This document shows, one piece after another, positions 8,294-17,639 of a stretch of 64,000 bases of DNA. Each line of letters starts with the position of its first letter. Within the stretch, counting starts at the first letter, position 1. Both the position numbers and the translations under genes were made by a program. This DNA is from Nonomuraea angiospora. GTDB taxonomy: Bacteria; Actinomycetota; Actinomycetes; Streptosporangiales; Streptosporangiaceae. The stretch lies in assembly GCF_014873145.1 (NCBI RefSeq), contig NZ_JADBEK010000001.1:8680001-8744000 (forward strand), read 5' to 3'. The notes under the pieces were generated by a model. It saw only the letters and a list, made by a program, of their open reading frames with translations. It had not been told where the DNA came from and did no database searches.

Positions 8294-8357
8294 GGGCCGA
8301 GTCTAGTGACGACCCGCCGAGCCCAGTGATGGCCCGCCGGGGCGGCGGGCCGGTGGT

Positions 8358-8654
8358 TCACCGTACGGGGACGCCGAGTTCGCGGCCCTGGTAGAAGCCT
8401 TCGCGCTCCTCGAGGACGTAAGGGCTCATGATCTCGCGGCGCCGGTTCTCGGCCTCGGAGCTCCGCCAGGAGTCGCAGGCCTCCTTCGAGTCCCAGAACG
8501 ACACCCCGGTGATCTCCTGCCCGTCCTCCGACCAGTACGCGTACGCGTGGCGCAGGCCCTCCGGGTACGGGTCCGGGCGCCAGGCCCTCTCGAACTCCTC
8601 CAGCGCCCCCGGCCTGATGCGGCGCGTCGTCACCCAGACGAAGTGCTCTCTCAT
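8358..8654 (-). CDS. Small dimeric alpha/beta-barrel (monooxygenase-like) protein
   Basis: A 98-residue protein. Its beta-alpha-beta pattern (FVWVTTRRIRPGALEEFERAW, then a strand around EITGVSFWDS) resembles the antibiotic biosynthesis monooxygenase/stress-responsive dimeric alpha-beta-barrel superfamily. Many members have no known substrate. The start at 8654 is fixed by the Shine-Dalgarno GAGGAGG six bases upstream; an in-frame extension to 8744 has no such support. It lies upstream of the TetR gene on the same strand, 64 bases away. Confidence 0.6.
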   Translation of the reverse strand: MREHFVWVTTRRIRPGALEEFERAWRPDPYPEGLRHAYAYWSEDGQEITGVSFWDSKEACDSWRSSEAENRRREIMSPYVLEEREGFYQGRELGVPVR

Positions 8655-8820
8655 CGCAGCCTCCTCAGCGGCTTTCATTCCACCATAGGCGCCCCGGGCG
8701 GCGATATAAGGGAAAATATCGGCGGGAAAGGCTGCGGTTTCCATGCCGCGGCTTGGGATTACCTTGACGATCTCGGGTGACCGACGTCATCATTGATCCA
8801 AGCGATGACACGACGCCCGG

Positions 8821-8850
8821 ATTGAGGCCCGCAGAGATGCGGGCCTCAAT
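8821..8850. terminator. Hairpin downstream of the cholesterol oxidase operon
   Basis: A perfect 13-bp stem (ATTGAGGCCCGCA and its complement) with a 4-base loop lies 4 bases beyond the cholesterol oxidase stop. On the minus strand the hairpin is not followed by a U-run, as is common for actinobacterial I-shaped terminators. On the plus strand a short TCTTT follows. Confidence 0.75.
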
Positions 8851-8854
8851 TCTT

Positions 8855-10486
<1,632 letters not shown>

Positions 10487-10987
10487 TCATAATCGGGGGG
10501 TGGGCGATGAGCCGCCGGTCAGCGTGCATGCGGTGTCGAGGCCCAGGACGTGGTTGAGGCGGCCGAACGCCAGCCACGAGCCGAGGCACATGCTCAGCTC
10601 CACGATCTCGAGCTGGCTGTAGTGCGCCGTCATCCGAGCCCAGAACTCCTCGTCCAGGCCGTGGTGGTCCAGGGCGTACCGCTCGGCGTACTCGGCCGCC
10701 AGGCGGGTGCGGTCGTCGAACGCGTCGGTCGTGCGCCACTGCGTGACCGCGTCGTCGAAGGTGTCCTCGACCTTCTGCCCGTCCCGTTCCGTACGCCAGT
10801 CGAGGCAGAAGGCGCACCCGTTGATCTGCGCGATCCGCAGCCGCGCGGCCTCGAACTCGCGCAGTCCGAGGGTCGTGTGGGTGTAGACCGACATCGAGAA
10901 CTTCGAGGCGGCGATCCCGATGCCGGGGACCATCTCGCCCCACACGTACGAGATCGGGTCCTTGCCTGCGGGAATGTCGATGTTCAC
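10487..10987 (-). CDS. Carboxymuconolactone decarboxylase (AhpD-like) family protein
   Basis: A 166-residue all-helical protein of the CMD family. The redox pair C-x-x-C occurs in INGCAFCLDWRT, and a His follows in ERYALDHHG, the layout of AhpD-like peroxidase-related members. It may provide thiol peroxidase or disulfide activity, or act on a small substrate of the same pathway. Its GTG start overlaps the stop of the upstream gene by 4 bases (GTGA), and the cholesterol oxidase gene follows after 15 bases. The tight spacing implies co-transcription and probably a common role in sterol or peroxide handling. Confidence 0.85.
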   Translation of the reverse strand: MNIDIPAGKDPISYVWGEMVPGIGIAASKFSMSVYTHTTLGLREFEAARLRIAQINGCAFCLDWRTERDGQKVEDTFDDAVTQWRTTDAFDDRTRLAAEYAERYALDHHGLDEEFWARMTAHYSQLEIVELSMCLGSWLAFGRLNHVLGLDTACTLTGGSSPTPRL

Positions 10988-12042
10988 GGTCGTTCTCCTC
11001 CGAGTCTGCCGGGTCGCAGGGGGACGTCGAGCGCGTCGTACAGACCGGGTCCGGCGTCCGCGAGCCAGTCGATGGCGCCCACCAGGCGGGCGACCGCGGT
11101 GGCGTTCCCTCCGGCGGACAGGTTGCCGCCCTCGTCCGTGGCCTCCACCGTGACCTCGATGCGCGGCCGGCCCTCGATGATCACGCGGTGTGCGCCCACG
11201 CCGTTCGGAGGCATCGGCCAGTCGGGCGCGCAGGAGGGGTGGATGCGGGTGACGTGCTCGACGACGATGCGGGGCTCGCCCCCGACGACGCCCTGCACCT
11301 CGAACCGCACCGCGCCCTGCGTCCCCGCCTCGAACTCGCCCACCGTGGCGTCGAGCGCGCGCCGCTCACAGGTCTCGCGGAGCTCGTCGAGCTCGACGCC
11401 GAGCGCCCTGGCCATCAGCCGTACCTGGCCGCCCCACACCATGGTCGGGACGGTCGGCGCGATCATCGGCGGCTCGTAGTCCATCGGCTGGCCCATGCCG
11501 ACCAGGTAGCGGACGGAGTCGGGCTGGTCGTACGTGGAGTAGTCGAAGATCTCCTGGCAGCGGATCGCGTCGATGGCGGAGCCGAGCCCGCTGACCAGCA
11601 ACGGCAGCACGTCGTTGCCCCAGCCGGGATCGATGCCCGACACGAACAGCGAGCCGCCGCCCTCGCCGATGGCGGCCAGCACCGGCTCACGCAGCTCGGG
11701 CGGGGCGTTGCGCTGGTCGTAGAGCGCGTAGAGGGAGGGGGTGACGACGACGGCTCCGGCTCGGATCGCCCTGGTCACGTCGGCGAGCGCCTCCTGGGGG
11801 CGCAGGTCGCCGGAGGCGGCGTAGACCACCGCGCGGGGGCTCGCGCCCAGCACGGCGTCGACGTCGTCGGTGGCGGCGACCCCGAGCTCGTGGCCGAGCC
11901 CGCCGAGGTCGCCGGCGTCCTTGCCGACCTTGTCCGGATCGTGGACGAGTACGGCTGTGAGCTTCAGCCCCGGATGGGCCTCGACCGCACGGATGGCCGC
12001 GCGGCCGACGTTGCCCGTGCCCCAGACAACCGTGGACATCAT
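10984..12042 (-). CDS. Dihydrodipicolinate reductase-like NAD(P)-dependent protein
   Basis: A 352-residue protein. The N-terminal Rossmann motif WGTGNVGRAAIR is followed by strands ending LVHDPDKVG and VVYAAS, as in dihydrodipicolinate reductases and 2,4-diaminopentanoate dehydrogenase-like proteins. It is longer than DapB (about 250 residues) and lacks an obvious DapB catalytic His pair, so it is not the lysine enzyme. It heads the operon with the CMD protein and cholesterol oxidase. A role in oxidoreduction of a sterol-derived or amine substrate is inference only. A 10-bp palindrome lies 14 bases upstream of the start. Confidence 0.75.
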   Translation of the reverse strand: MMSTVVWGTGNVGRAAIRAVEAHPGLKLTAVLVHDPDKVGKDAGDLGGLGHELGVAATDDVDAVLGASPRAVVYAASGDLRPQEALADVTRAIRAGAVVVTPSLYALYDQRNAPPELREPVLAAIGEGGGSLFVSGIDPGWGNDVLPLLVSGLGSAIDAIRCQEIFDYSTYDQPDSVRYLVGMGQPMDYEPPMIAPTVPTMVWGGQVRLMARALGVELDELRETCERRALDATVGEFEAGTQGAVRFEVQGVVGGEPRIVVEHVTRIHPSCAPDWPMPPNGVGAHRVIIEGRPRIEVTVEATDEGGNLSAGGNATAVARLVGAIDWLADAGPGLYDALDVPLRPGRLGGERP

Positions 12043-12055
12043 GGGCGGAGCGTAG

Positions 12056-12065
12056 CAAGCGCTTG
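12056..12065. promoter_or_regulatory. Palindrome CAAGCGCTTG at the cholesterol oxidase operon start
   Basis: A perfect 10-bp palindrome sits 14 bases before the first gene of the operon. On the minus strand a TATACG hexamer (12077-12072) just upstream could be the -10 box, which would put the palindrome on the transcription start. It lies in a 39-base gap after the methyltransferase gene. TetR-type operators often have this form. The regulator is unknown. Confidence 0.45.
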
Positions 12066-12081
12066 GTTAGTCGTATAGGGG

Positions 12082-12840
12082 TCAGCTCCGTACGGCGCAC
12101 AGCAGGCGGTTGTTCCCCCGCTGCCAGAGCGTGCCGACCTCCGCGAACCCGGCCTCCCGGAGCGCCTCGACGTGATGCGAGAGCAGGTGCGACTCCGAGC
12201 CGTGGTGCGAGGCCCCGGCCGTGGTGCGGCGCGCCTCGTTGAGCTCGGCGAAGGCCGGGTCCGCCTCGATCGCGTCCCACCAGGCCCGCCAGTCCTCCGG
12301 CGGGTTCGCGCCGAACGCCCGCTCCGTCTCCCTGTCGTGGACCGCGCGCTCAAGGCGGGACAGGGTGGGGGCGGTGTCGTCGGTGTCCATGTGGTCGCCG
12401 TTGAGCAGCAGCCCGCCGGGCCGCAGCACGCTCGCCACCTCGCCGTACACGCCCTTGAGGTCGGCGGCGGAGATCCAGTGCAGCGCCGTCGTGCTGATCG
12501 CGGCGTCGGCGGGCCCCTCCAGCCCGAGCAGCTCCGTCCAGCCGCCGGTACGCAGGTCCGCCGAGACGAACGTCAGTTGCGGGTACGCGGCCCGCCCGAG
12601 CCCGAGCAGCAGCGGGTCGGCGTCCACCGAGATCACCCTCGCCTCGGGCAGGCGGTCGAGCAGCCGGGCCGACAGGGAGCCGGGGCCGCACCCCAGGTCG
12701 ATCACCACCGGATCCGGCCGGTTCAGCGCCTCCACGGCGTCGATCAGGGCGGTGAAGCGCTCCTCGCGGTCGGGGAGGTAGCCCTCCTGCTGGCGGTCCC
12801 AGCGCGCGAGCCACTGCGATGCGGCATCGTGAGTGAGCAC
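12082..12840 (-). CDS. Class I SAM-dependent methyltransferase
   Basis: A 252-residue protein with motif I VIDLGCGPGS at residues 46-55. Motif II acidic residues are in VISVDADPLLL, and the later DAAISTTALHWI plus VLRPGGLLLNGDH fits trans-aconitate/ubiquinone-type (Methyltransf_12/25) methyltransferases. The acceptor is unknown. The GTG start at 12840 follows AAGGAG eight bases upstream. It is divergent from the CGNR zinc-finger gene across about 70 bases and lies 39 bases ahead of the cholesterol oxidase operon. Confidence 0.85.
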   Translation of the reverse strand: MLTHDAASQWLARWDRQQEGYLPDREERFTALIDAVEALNRPDPVVIDLGCGPGSLSARLLDRLPEARVISVDADPLLLGLGRAAYPQLTFVSADLRTGGWTELLGLEGPADAAISTTALHWISAADLKGVYGEVASVLRPGGLLLNGDHMDTDDTAPTLSRLERAVHDRETERAFGANPPEDWRAWWDAIEADPAFAELNEARRTTAGASHHGSESHLLSHHVEALREAGFAEVGTLWQRGNNRLLCAVRS

Positions 12841-12912
12841 GTACGTCTCCTTGTGACTGTCATTTATGCTTTGGGCAGTTACAAGCTAGAACATGAAGGT
12901 GTAACCGGTCAA

Positions 12913-13482
12913 TTGGATTACAACAGTCACACGGATGGCGTGGTCAGAACCACGGTGGCCCTCGTCAACGCGCTGACCCCCGGCGAGCAGCGGGGACGCG
13001 CTTATCCGGCGCCGAACGCCCCCGGTGTCGCCGCCGCCGAGAGCCTGCGTACGGTCTATCCCGATCACCGCGAGGTCACCGACGCGGAAGGCGCCGAGCT
13101 GGCCGAGGTGGCCGCCCGCCTGCGCACGGTCTTCGCCGCCGTGGCCGCCGACGACATCGACGCCGCCGCCACCGAGGTCAACGCACTGCTGGAGGAGAGT
13201 CACGCCAGGCCGATGCTGGAGCGGCACGACGGCGAGCCCTGGCACCTGCACTTCCACGGCCCGGGCGGCACGCTGGCGGGCGAGTGGGCGGCGAGCTGTG
13301 CCACCGGGCTGGCGATCGTGCTGGGCAGCGAGTTCAGCGACCGCCTGGGGGTCTGCACCGCGCCGCACTGCGACCGGGTCTACGTGGACGTCTCGCGCAA
13401 CGGCACCCGGAGGTTCTGCTCCACGGCCTGCCAGAACCGCGTCAAGACGGCCGCCTTCCGCGCCAGGAGCCGGGCCGACTGA
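12913..13482 (+). CDS. CGNR zinc finger (ABATE-like) protein
   Basis: A 189-residue protein of the CGNR zinc-finger family: an N-terminal ABATE-like stress domain, then a C-terminal zinc finger. The finger uses Cys pairs in GVCTAPHCDRVYVD and FCSTACQNRVK; here CQNR stands for the family's CGNR signature. These proteins are thought to be DNA-binding regulators. The start is uncertain. TTG 12913 begins the family-typical DYNSHTDGVV, and GTG 12853 is an alternative. A strong hairpin terminator follows 21 bases after the stop. Confidence 0.75.
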   Translation: MDYNSHTDGVVRTTVALVNALTPGEQRGRAYPAPNAPGVAAAESLRTVYPDHREVTDAEGAELAEVAARLRTVFAAVAADDIDAAATEVNALLEESHARPMLERHDGEPWHLHFHGPGGTLAGEWAASCATGLAIVLGSEFSDRLGVCTAPHCDRVYVDVSRNGTRRFCSTACQNRVKTAAFRARSRAD

Positions 13483-13503
13483 CGGGTGGCAAGCCGGCCC
13501 CCT

Positions 13504-13537
13504 GCTCCAGCTCCCCGGCACGCCGGGGAGCTGGAGC
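13504..13537. terminator. Bidirectional terminator between convergent genes
   Basis: A 15-bp perfect stem (GCTCCAGCTCCCCGG and its complement) with a 4-base loop CACG. It sits 21 bases after the plus-strand CGNR gene and 4 bases after the stop of a small minus-strand ORF, so it can serve both directions. Confidence 0.85.
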
Positions 13538-13541
13538 CCGT

Positions 13542-13649
13542 TCATTGGGCAGTGAGCTGCTCTGCCTCTTCGTGCAGCGCCAGGATCAGGAGCAGCTCAA
13601 GCTGGAGCTCCTCCAGATCGGGCGCCGTGAGCCCGTGTAGGACGCGCAT
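13542..13649 (-). CDS. Small acidic leucine-rich ORF (35 residues)
   Basis: A 35-codon frame, MRVLHGLTAPDLEELQLEL and onward, is rich in Leu and Glu and should form one amphipathic helix. It has a textbook Shine-Dalgarno, AGGGAGG, six bases before the ATG. It ends 4 bases before the strong terminator at 13504-13537. It lies 51 bases downstream of the zinc-finger gene on the same strand and may close that transcript. No family recognised. The ribosome site and position make it credible despite its size. Confidence 0.55.
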   Translation of the reverse strand: MRVLHGLTAPDLEELQLELLLILALHEEAEQLTAQ

Positions 13650-13700
13650 GTCGGGCCTCCCTGACCATAAGACGTCCCACACGTCACAACGGTTCACCTG

Positions 13701-14069
13701 TCAGGTCTCGCTCCTGAACCGTTCCCACGCGGACTGCCGCGTCATGCCGAGCGAGACGCCGATGCGTTCCCAGCTGACGTCCCTGCCGCGAAGGTGGGCC
13801 ACCCAGTCGCGCAGGTTGTCGTCCACCTGTGCCTGCACGGCGGCGATTTTCGGAAGATGCTCGAGTATTTGCTCCTCTGTCATGGACTCCCACATCGGGA
13901 GACGGGGCTCGGTAGAGGTGGCGAGGCGCTCCTGCGCGAGGATTTCATTGCACAGTTCGATGCATTGGTCACAAATGTGCACACCGGGACCGGCAATCAT
14001 CTTCTTCACCTCCGCGCTCTTCTTGTGGCAGAAAGAGCAGCGGATCTTGTCCTTCCAGTCGTCAGGCAT
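13701..14069 (-). CDS. ClpX C4-type zinc finger protein with C-terminal helix-turn-helix
   Basis: A 122-residue protein. Residues 8-45 match the ClpX zinc-binding domain: Cys11-Cys14 in RCSFCHK and Cys33-Cys36 in [11 protein letters not shown]. There is no AAA+ ATPase domain, so it is not ClpX. The C-terminal half ends in [19 protein letters not shown], which looks like a helix-turn-helix. The combination suggests a DNA-binding protein whose zinc domain dimerises or binds a partner. It follows the 113-residue coiled-coil gene by 17 bases, probably in one operon. Confidence 0.8.
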   Translation of the reverse strand: MPDDWKDKIRCSFCHKKSAEVKKMIAGPGVHICDQCIELCNEILAQERLATSTEPRLPMWESMTEEQILEHLPKIAAVQAQVDDNLRDWVAHLRGRDVSWERIGVSLGMTRQSAWERFRSET

Positions 14070-14086
14070 GCCCTGACACTAGCCCG

Positions 14087-14428
14087 TCAGGACGCACCTG
14101 ACAACCCCAACTGCTCCTGCAGGATGGCCTGACGCTCTTCGGCGATCTTGCGACAGATCGTCACGTAGGCGTTCAGCACCTTGCCGTACAGCCCGCGCGC
14201 CTGTTCGAGCTGGGCGCGCAGCTCCAGGACGCGGCCGGTGTCGCCGCGTTGCTCGGCCTCCGCCAGCAAGGTCCGTGCCTCGTCCACGATCTCCTCGGCG
14301 CGCAACCTCGTACGGCGAAGCACGGCGGAGCACTGATGCAGCTCTTCCAAGCGAGCCGCGGAGACGATGAACTCAGCAGAGTGCACGGGCGAGTCGTCCG
14401 ACGCCCGCCTGCGGAGATCCGATGCCAT
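14087..14428 (-). CDS. Hypothetical alpha-helical protein
   Basis: A 113-residue protein, almost entirely charged helix with Leu/Ala periodicity (for example LEELHQCSAVLRRTRLRAEEI, then AEAEQRGDTGRVLELRAQLEQ). It probably forms a coiled coil or helical hairpin. No catalytic motif, signal or membrane segment is seen. ATG 14428 follows GGGAGGTG at usable spacing; an in-frame TTG at 14449 is less likely. It is the first gene of a short minus-strand cluster with the ClpX-type zinc finger protein. I do not recognise the family. Confidence 0.65.
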   Translation of the reverse strand: MASDLRRRASDDSPVHSAEFIVSAARLEELHQCSAVLRRTRLRAEEIVDEARTLLAEAEQRGDTGRVLELRAQLEQARGLYGKVLNAYVTICRKIAEERQAILQEQLGLSGAS

Positions 14429-14754
14429 TTGCCGCCACCTCCCGGTCAAGGTTGCCTAACTGTAGACGCGCAAGCCCCTGGAGAGGATCACCGGGCGAGG
14501 TCCGGGGGTGGCTGAATGATCCTGGCGGAGAGGTTTCTATTCCTCGGTAGGAAAACCTCATTCCTGAAACGCATTCGGTCGCAGGATAAATGTGGTACTG
14601 CCAGGGCCTATTGGTGGAATGCCGTATATCTCCGTTGGCTGCAAAAGCCGGGGATGAAGACATACGATCGGCCCTCGCGGAGGCCGGGGCTCGTCACATA
14701 CTGAAGCGATACGGCAGCGCAACGTGACTCTCTCTAGTGGTGGCGGTGGTGGCG
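14429..14754. other. 326-bp divergent intergenic region
   Basis: It separates the minus-strand helical protein from the plus-strand glycosyltransferase and is lower in GC than its flanks. A nested hairpin lies at 14531-14558: AGGTT pairs with AACCT around TTCCT-CGGT-AGGAA. No gene with a ribosome site was found. Promoters for both flanking genes should be here, but no convincing -35/-10 pair was seen. Confidence 0.4.
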
Positions 14755-16569
14755 ATGTCTGCAACGGGGAACGGTGACGACGCGGTCGATGTGAGCGTCG
14801 TCATCCCTGCCCACAACTGCCGGGCCTACCTCGACAGATGTCTCACCTCCGCGCTCGTGCAGCGCGTGAAGAAGGAGATCGTCGTCGTCGACGACGGCTC
14901 CACCGACGGCAGCGCCGAGCTCCTCGACCTCTACGCCGCCTATCACCGGGCCAGCGTCAAGGTCGTCCACATCGACGGCAGCGGCGGCGCGGGCCGGCCG
15001 CGCAACATCGGCATCGAGCACGCCTCCGGCCGGTACGTGTTCTTCTGCGACGCCGACGACTACCTCGGCCCCGAGGCGCTGGAGCGCATGGTCGCCATGG
15101 CCGACAGGAACGGCTCCGACATCGTCCTCGGCAAGATCGTCGGCCATGGCAGGCGGGTGCCGACGTCGATGTTCCAGCAGAGCGCCGACCGGGTGACCAT
15201 CGGCGACAGCAACGTCTACAACAGCCTGTGCTGCTTCAAGCTGTTCAGGAGGGAGTTGCTCGAACGCCACCGCATCAGGTTCGGCGAGGGCATGCTCGTG
15301 GGCGAGGACATCCTCTTCACCGTCCACGCCTACTGCCACGCCGGGACCGTCTCCGTCGTGGCCGACTACGACTGCTACCACCTCGTGTCCAGGCCCGACG
15401 GCACCAGCATCATGCAGCAGCGCGACAGCAGGGACCCGCTCGCCTGGCTGGCCATGATCAGGGCGCCGATCCGGCTCATGGCCCGGCACGTCGAGCCCGG
15501 CCCGCTCCGCGACCACCTGCTGCGCCGGCACTTCAGGCTGGACGTGTTCGCCCAGCTCGGGCAGGTGTTCCTGGAGAGCGACGACGTGCGGCGCAAGGAC
15601 ATCGCGCGGGAGGTGGCCGCCCTGTGCGACGAGTGGTACACCCCCGGCGTCCACGACCTGCTCGACGGCGTCGACAGGCAGCGGGTGGCGGCGCTCGACG
15701 ACATCGACCGCCTCGTGCGCCTGGCCCGCATCGAGAACGCCGCCGTGCGGCGCAGGCTGACCGGGCTGAGCTGGGACGGCGACACCCTCGTGGTGACGGG
15801 GTCGGCCGGGCTCGACGGCATCGGCGGGGACGACGGCCTGGCCGTGGTGCTGCGCGCGCGGCACGACCCGGCCGCCGAGGTGGTCGTCCAGGCCGAGCAC
15901 AAGGGGGGCGACTTCACCGCGCGGGTGGAAGTGCCCGCGCTCGGCTCGGGGATCTGGGACCTGCGGGTGGCCGTCGAGGTCGAAGGCGTGGTGCGGCTCG
16001 GCAGGCTCGGGGCCGAACGCGACAGTGGCGTCAACCGCCCGCCGCCCCGGCTGATCGGCGACGCCGTCGCGCTGCCGTACTTCACCAGGGACAACGGCAA
16101 CCTCAGCATTGACGTCGGCGGCCACGTGGTCGGGGTTCCCGGCTCGGTGCGGCTCATCAGGACGAGGTGGGCGCTGGGGCACCGGCTGCTCGTCGACGGC
16201 GAGGTCCGCGTCGCGGGCGCCGCCCCCGCCGCCTCGGCGGTCAAGCGGGTCGTCTGGCGCGAGCGGCGCAGCGGCCGTGAGCGGGCCGAGCCCGCCGTGG
16301 CGCTGCCCGGCGGCGGTTTCGTGGCCAGGCTCGGGGTGGGCTGGCTGCCGCCCGGCACCTGGGACGCGTACCTGGAGCTGGACCTGGGCGGGCCGCCCGC
16401 GCGGTTCAGGATCGAGACCGACGCCGAGACGGTGGCGGCGCCGCGCCGGTGGTGGGCCGCGGCCGTGCTCAGGAGCGTGCGGCCGTACGCGACGTCGGGC
16501 AAGGGCCGGCTGAGCACCGTGGTGCGGCGGCTCACGGCCAGGATGATCATCAGGAGAATCATGCGCTAA
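14755..16569 (+). CDS. Family 2 glycosyltransferase with large C-terminal extension
   Basis: A 604-residue protein. The N-terminal GT-A domain has VDVSVVIPAHNCRAYLDRCL, the nucleotide-sugar motif VVVDDGSTDGS, and the metal-binding D-x-D in FCDADDY (about residues 99-102). It therefore transfers a sugar from a nucleotide donor. After about residue 300 comes a long beta-rich region ending in a very basic tail (MIIRRIMR), resembling the C-terminal parts of wall teichoic acid glycosyltransferases. Cytosolic, perhaps membrane-associated. The start could also be GTG 14737. The cobalt transporter genes follow after 68 bases. Confidence 0.82.
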   Translation: MSATGNGDDAVDVSVVIPAHNCRAYLDRCLTSALVQRVKKEIVVVDDGSTDGSAELLDLYAAYHRASVKVVHIDGSGGAGRPRNIGIEHASGRYVFFCDADDYLGPEALERMVAMADRNGSDIVLGKIVGHGRRVPTSMFQQSADRVTIGDSNVYNSLCCFKLFRRELLERHRIRFGEGMLVGEDILFTVHAYCHAGTVSVVADYDCYHLVSRPDGTSIMQQRDSRDPLAWLAMIRAPIRLMARHVEPGPLRDHLLRRHFRLDVFAQLGQVFLESDDVRRKDIAREVAALCDEWYTPGVHDLLDGVDRQRVAALDDIDRLVRLARIENAAVRRRLTGLSWDGDTLVVTGSAGLDGIGGDDGLAVVLRARHDPAAEVVVQAEHKGGDFTARVEVPALGSGIWDLRVAVEVEGVVRLGRLGAERDSGVNRPPPRLIGDAVALPYFTRDNGNLSIDVGGHVVGVPGSVRLIRTRWALGHRLLVDGEVRVAGAAPAASAVKRVVWRERRSGRERAEPAVALPGGGFVARLGVGWLPPGTWDAYLELDLGGPPARFRIETDAETVAAPRRWWAAAVLRSVRPYATSGKGRLSTVVRRLTARMIIRRIMR

Positions 16570-16597
16570 TGCCATCCATATGCAGGTGCAAGACGAT

Positions 16598-16612
16598 GTC
16601 CTAAAGTAGGAC
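16598..16612. promoter_or_regulatory. Palindrome over a possible -10 box before the cobalt/nickel importer
   Basis: GTCCTA-AAG-TAGGAC is a perfect 6-bp inverted repeat, 25 bases upstream of the cbiM start. It includes TAAAGT, which fits the TAnnnT pattern of a -10 box. A metal-responsive repressor is an obvious idea. The spacing is not that of the known Nur box, and no cobalamin riboswitch is visible in the short leader. Confidence 0.4.
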
Positions 16613-16637
16613 CGTTTGCTCTTGCAGGAGGTGTGCC

Positions 16638-17636
16638 GTGCACGTACCAGATGGCTTCTTCAATGCGGCGACATCCGTCTCGGCCGGGGTGGTGGCGGCG
16701 GCCGGGGTCACCGTCTGCCTGCGCGGCGCCCGGCGCGAGCTCGACGACCGGACCGCTCCCATGGCCGGGCTCGTCGCGGCCTTCATCTTCGCCGTCCAGA
16801 TGCTCAACTTCCCCGTCGCCGCCGGCACCAGCGGTCACCTGCTGGGCGGTGCGCTGGCCGCGATACTCGTCGGGCCGTACACGGGCGTGCTGTGTATGGC
16901 CGTGGTCCTCCTCGTGCAGGGCGTGTTCTTCGCCGACGGCGGGCTGACCGCGCTCGGCATCAACATCACGATCATGGGCATCGTCACCGTGCTGGTCGGC
17001 TGGGGAGTCTTCCGGCTGGTGACCGGGCTGTCCAGGGGACGCGTGGCGGTGGCGGCGTTCCTGGCGGCGCTGGTCTCGGTGCCGGCCTCCGCGCTGGCGT
17101 TCACGCTGCTGTTCTGGATCGGGGGGACCGCGCCGATCGAGGTGGGCGCGGTGGCGGCGGCCATGGGAGGCGTGCACGTCCTCATCGGCATCGGCGAGGC
17201 GCTGATCACGGCCGTGACCGTCAGCGCGGTCCTGGCCGTGCGGCCCGACCTCGTGTACGGCGCCCGCGGCCTGGCCAAACCCCTGGTCCTACGCGGCGCC
17301 GAGGGCACGAGCACCACCGTGGGCGGGCAGGAGCCGGCCGCCGCGCCCGGCAGGCTCAAGCCGTTCCTGCTCGGAGGGGTCGGCCTGACGCTGGTCCTGG
17401 CCGGGGTGGTGTCGTTCTTCGCCTCGTCCTCGCCCGACGGGCTGGAGGCGGTCGCCGAGAACAAGGGCTTCCTCGGCCAGGCGACCGACCACCTGGTGAC
17501 GTGGGGGCTGGCCGACTACGGCGAGGTGGGCGGCATCCCCGTCGGCGTGGCCGGGATCATCGGCGTCGGGCTCGTGCTGCTCATCGCCGGGGCCGTGGCG
17601 TACGCCGCCCGCGGCCGCGACGCGGCCAAGGTGTGA
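16638..17636 (+). CDS. cbiM: CbiM-CbiN fusion, cobalt/nickel ECF importer S component
   Basis: A 332-residue membrane protein. It begins MHVPDGF, whose His residues form the metal site of CbiM/NikM. About six helices follow, with GTSGHLLGGALAAILVGP. From about residue 245 a CbiN-like part is fused: one helix, the loop SSSPDGLEAVAENKGF, and a final helix. It captures Co2+ or Ni2+ for the energy-coupling module encoded next. The GTG start has AGGAGGTG upstream. With no cobalamin genes alongside, the metal cannot be chosen. Confidence 0.92.
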   Translation: MHVPDGFFNAATSVSAGVVAAAGVTVCLRGARRELDDRTAPMAGLVAAFIFAVQMLNFPVAAGTSGHLLGGALAAILVGPYTGVLCMAVVLLVQGVFFADGGLTALGINITIMGIVTVLVGWGVFRLVTGLSRGRVAVAAFLAALVSVPASALAFTLLFWIGGTAPIEVGAVAAAMGGVHVLIGIGEALITAVTVSAVLAVRPDLVYGARGLAKPLVLRGAEGTSTTVGGQEPAAAPGRLKPFLLGGVGLTLVLAGVVSFFASSSPDGLEAVAENKGFLGQATDHLVTWGLADYGEVGGIPVGVAGIIGVGLVLLIAGAVAYAARGRDAAKV

Positions 17637-17639
17637 CGC

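Noticed and set aside
14734..16575. Long antisense frame opposite the glycosyltransferase
   Set aside because: Composition of His/Pro/Gly repeats typical of antisense GC-rich frames; the plus-strand gene has clear motifs.
16570..16637. Cobalamin riboswitch before cbiM
   Set aside because: The leader is under 70 bases, too short for the roughly 200-base element, and no B12 box was seen.
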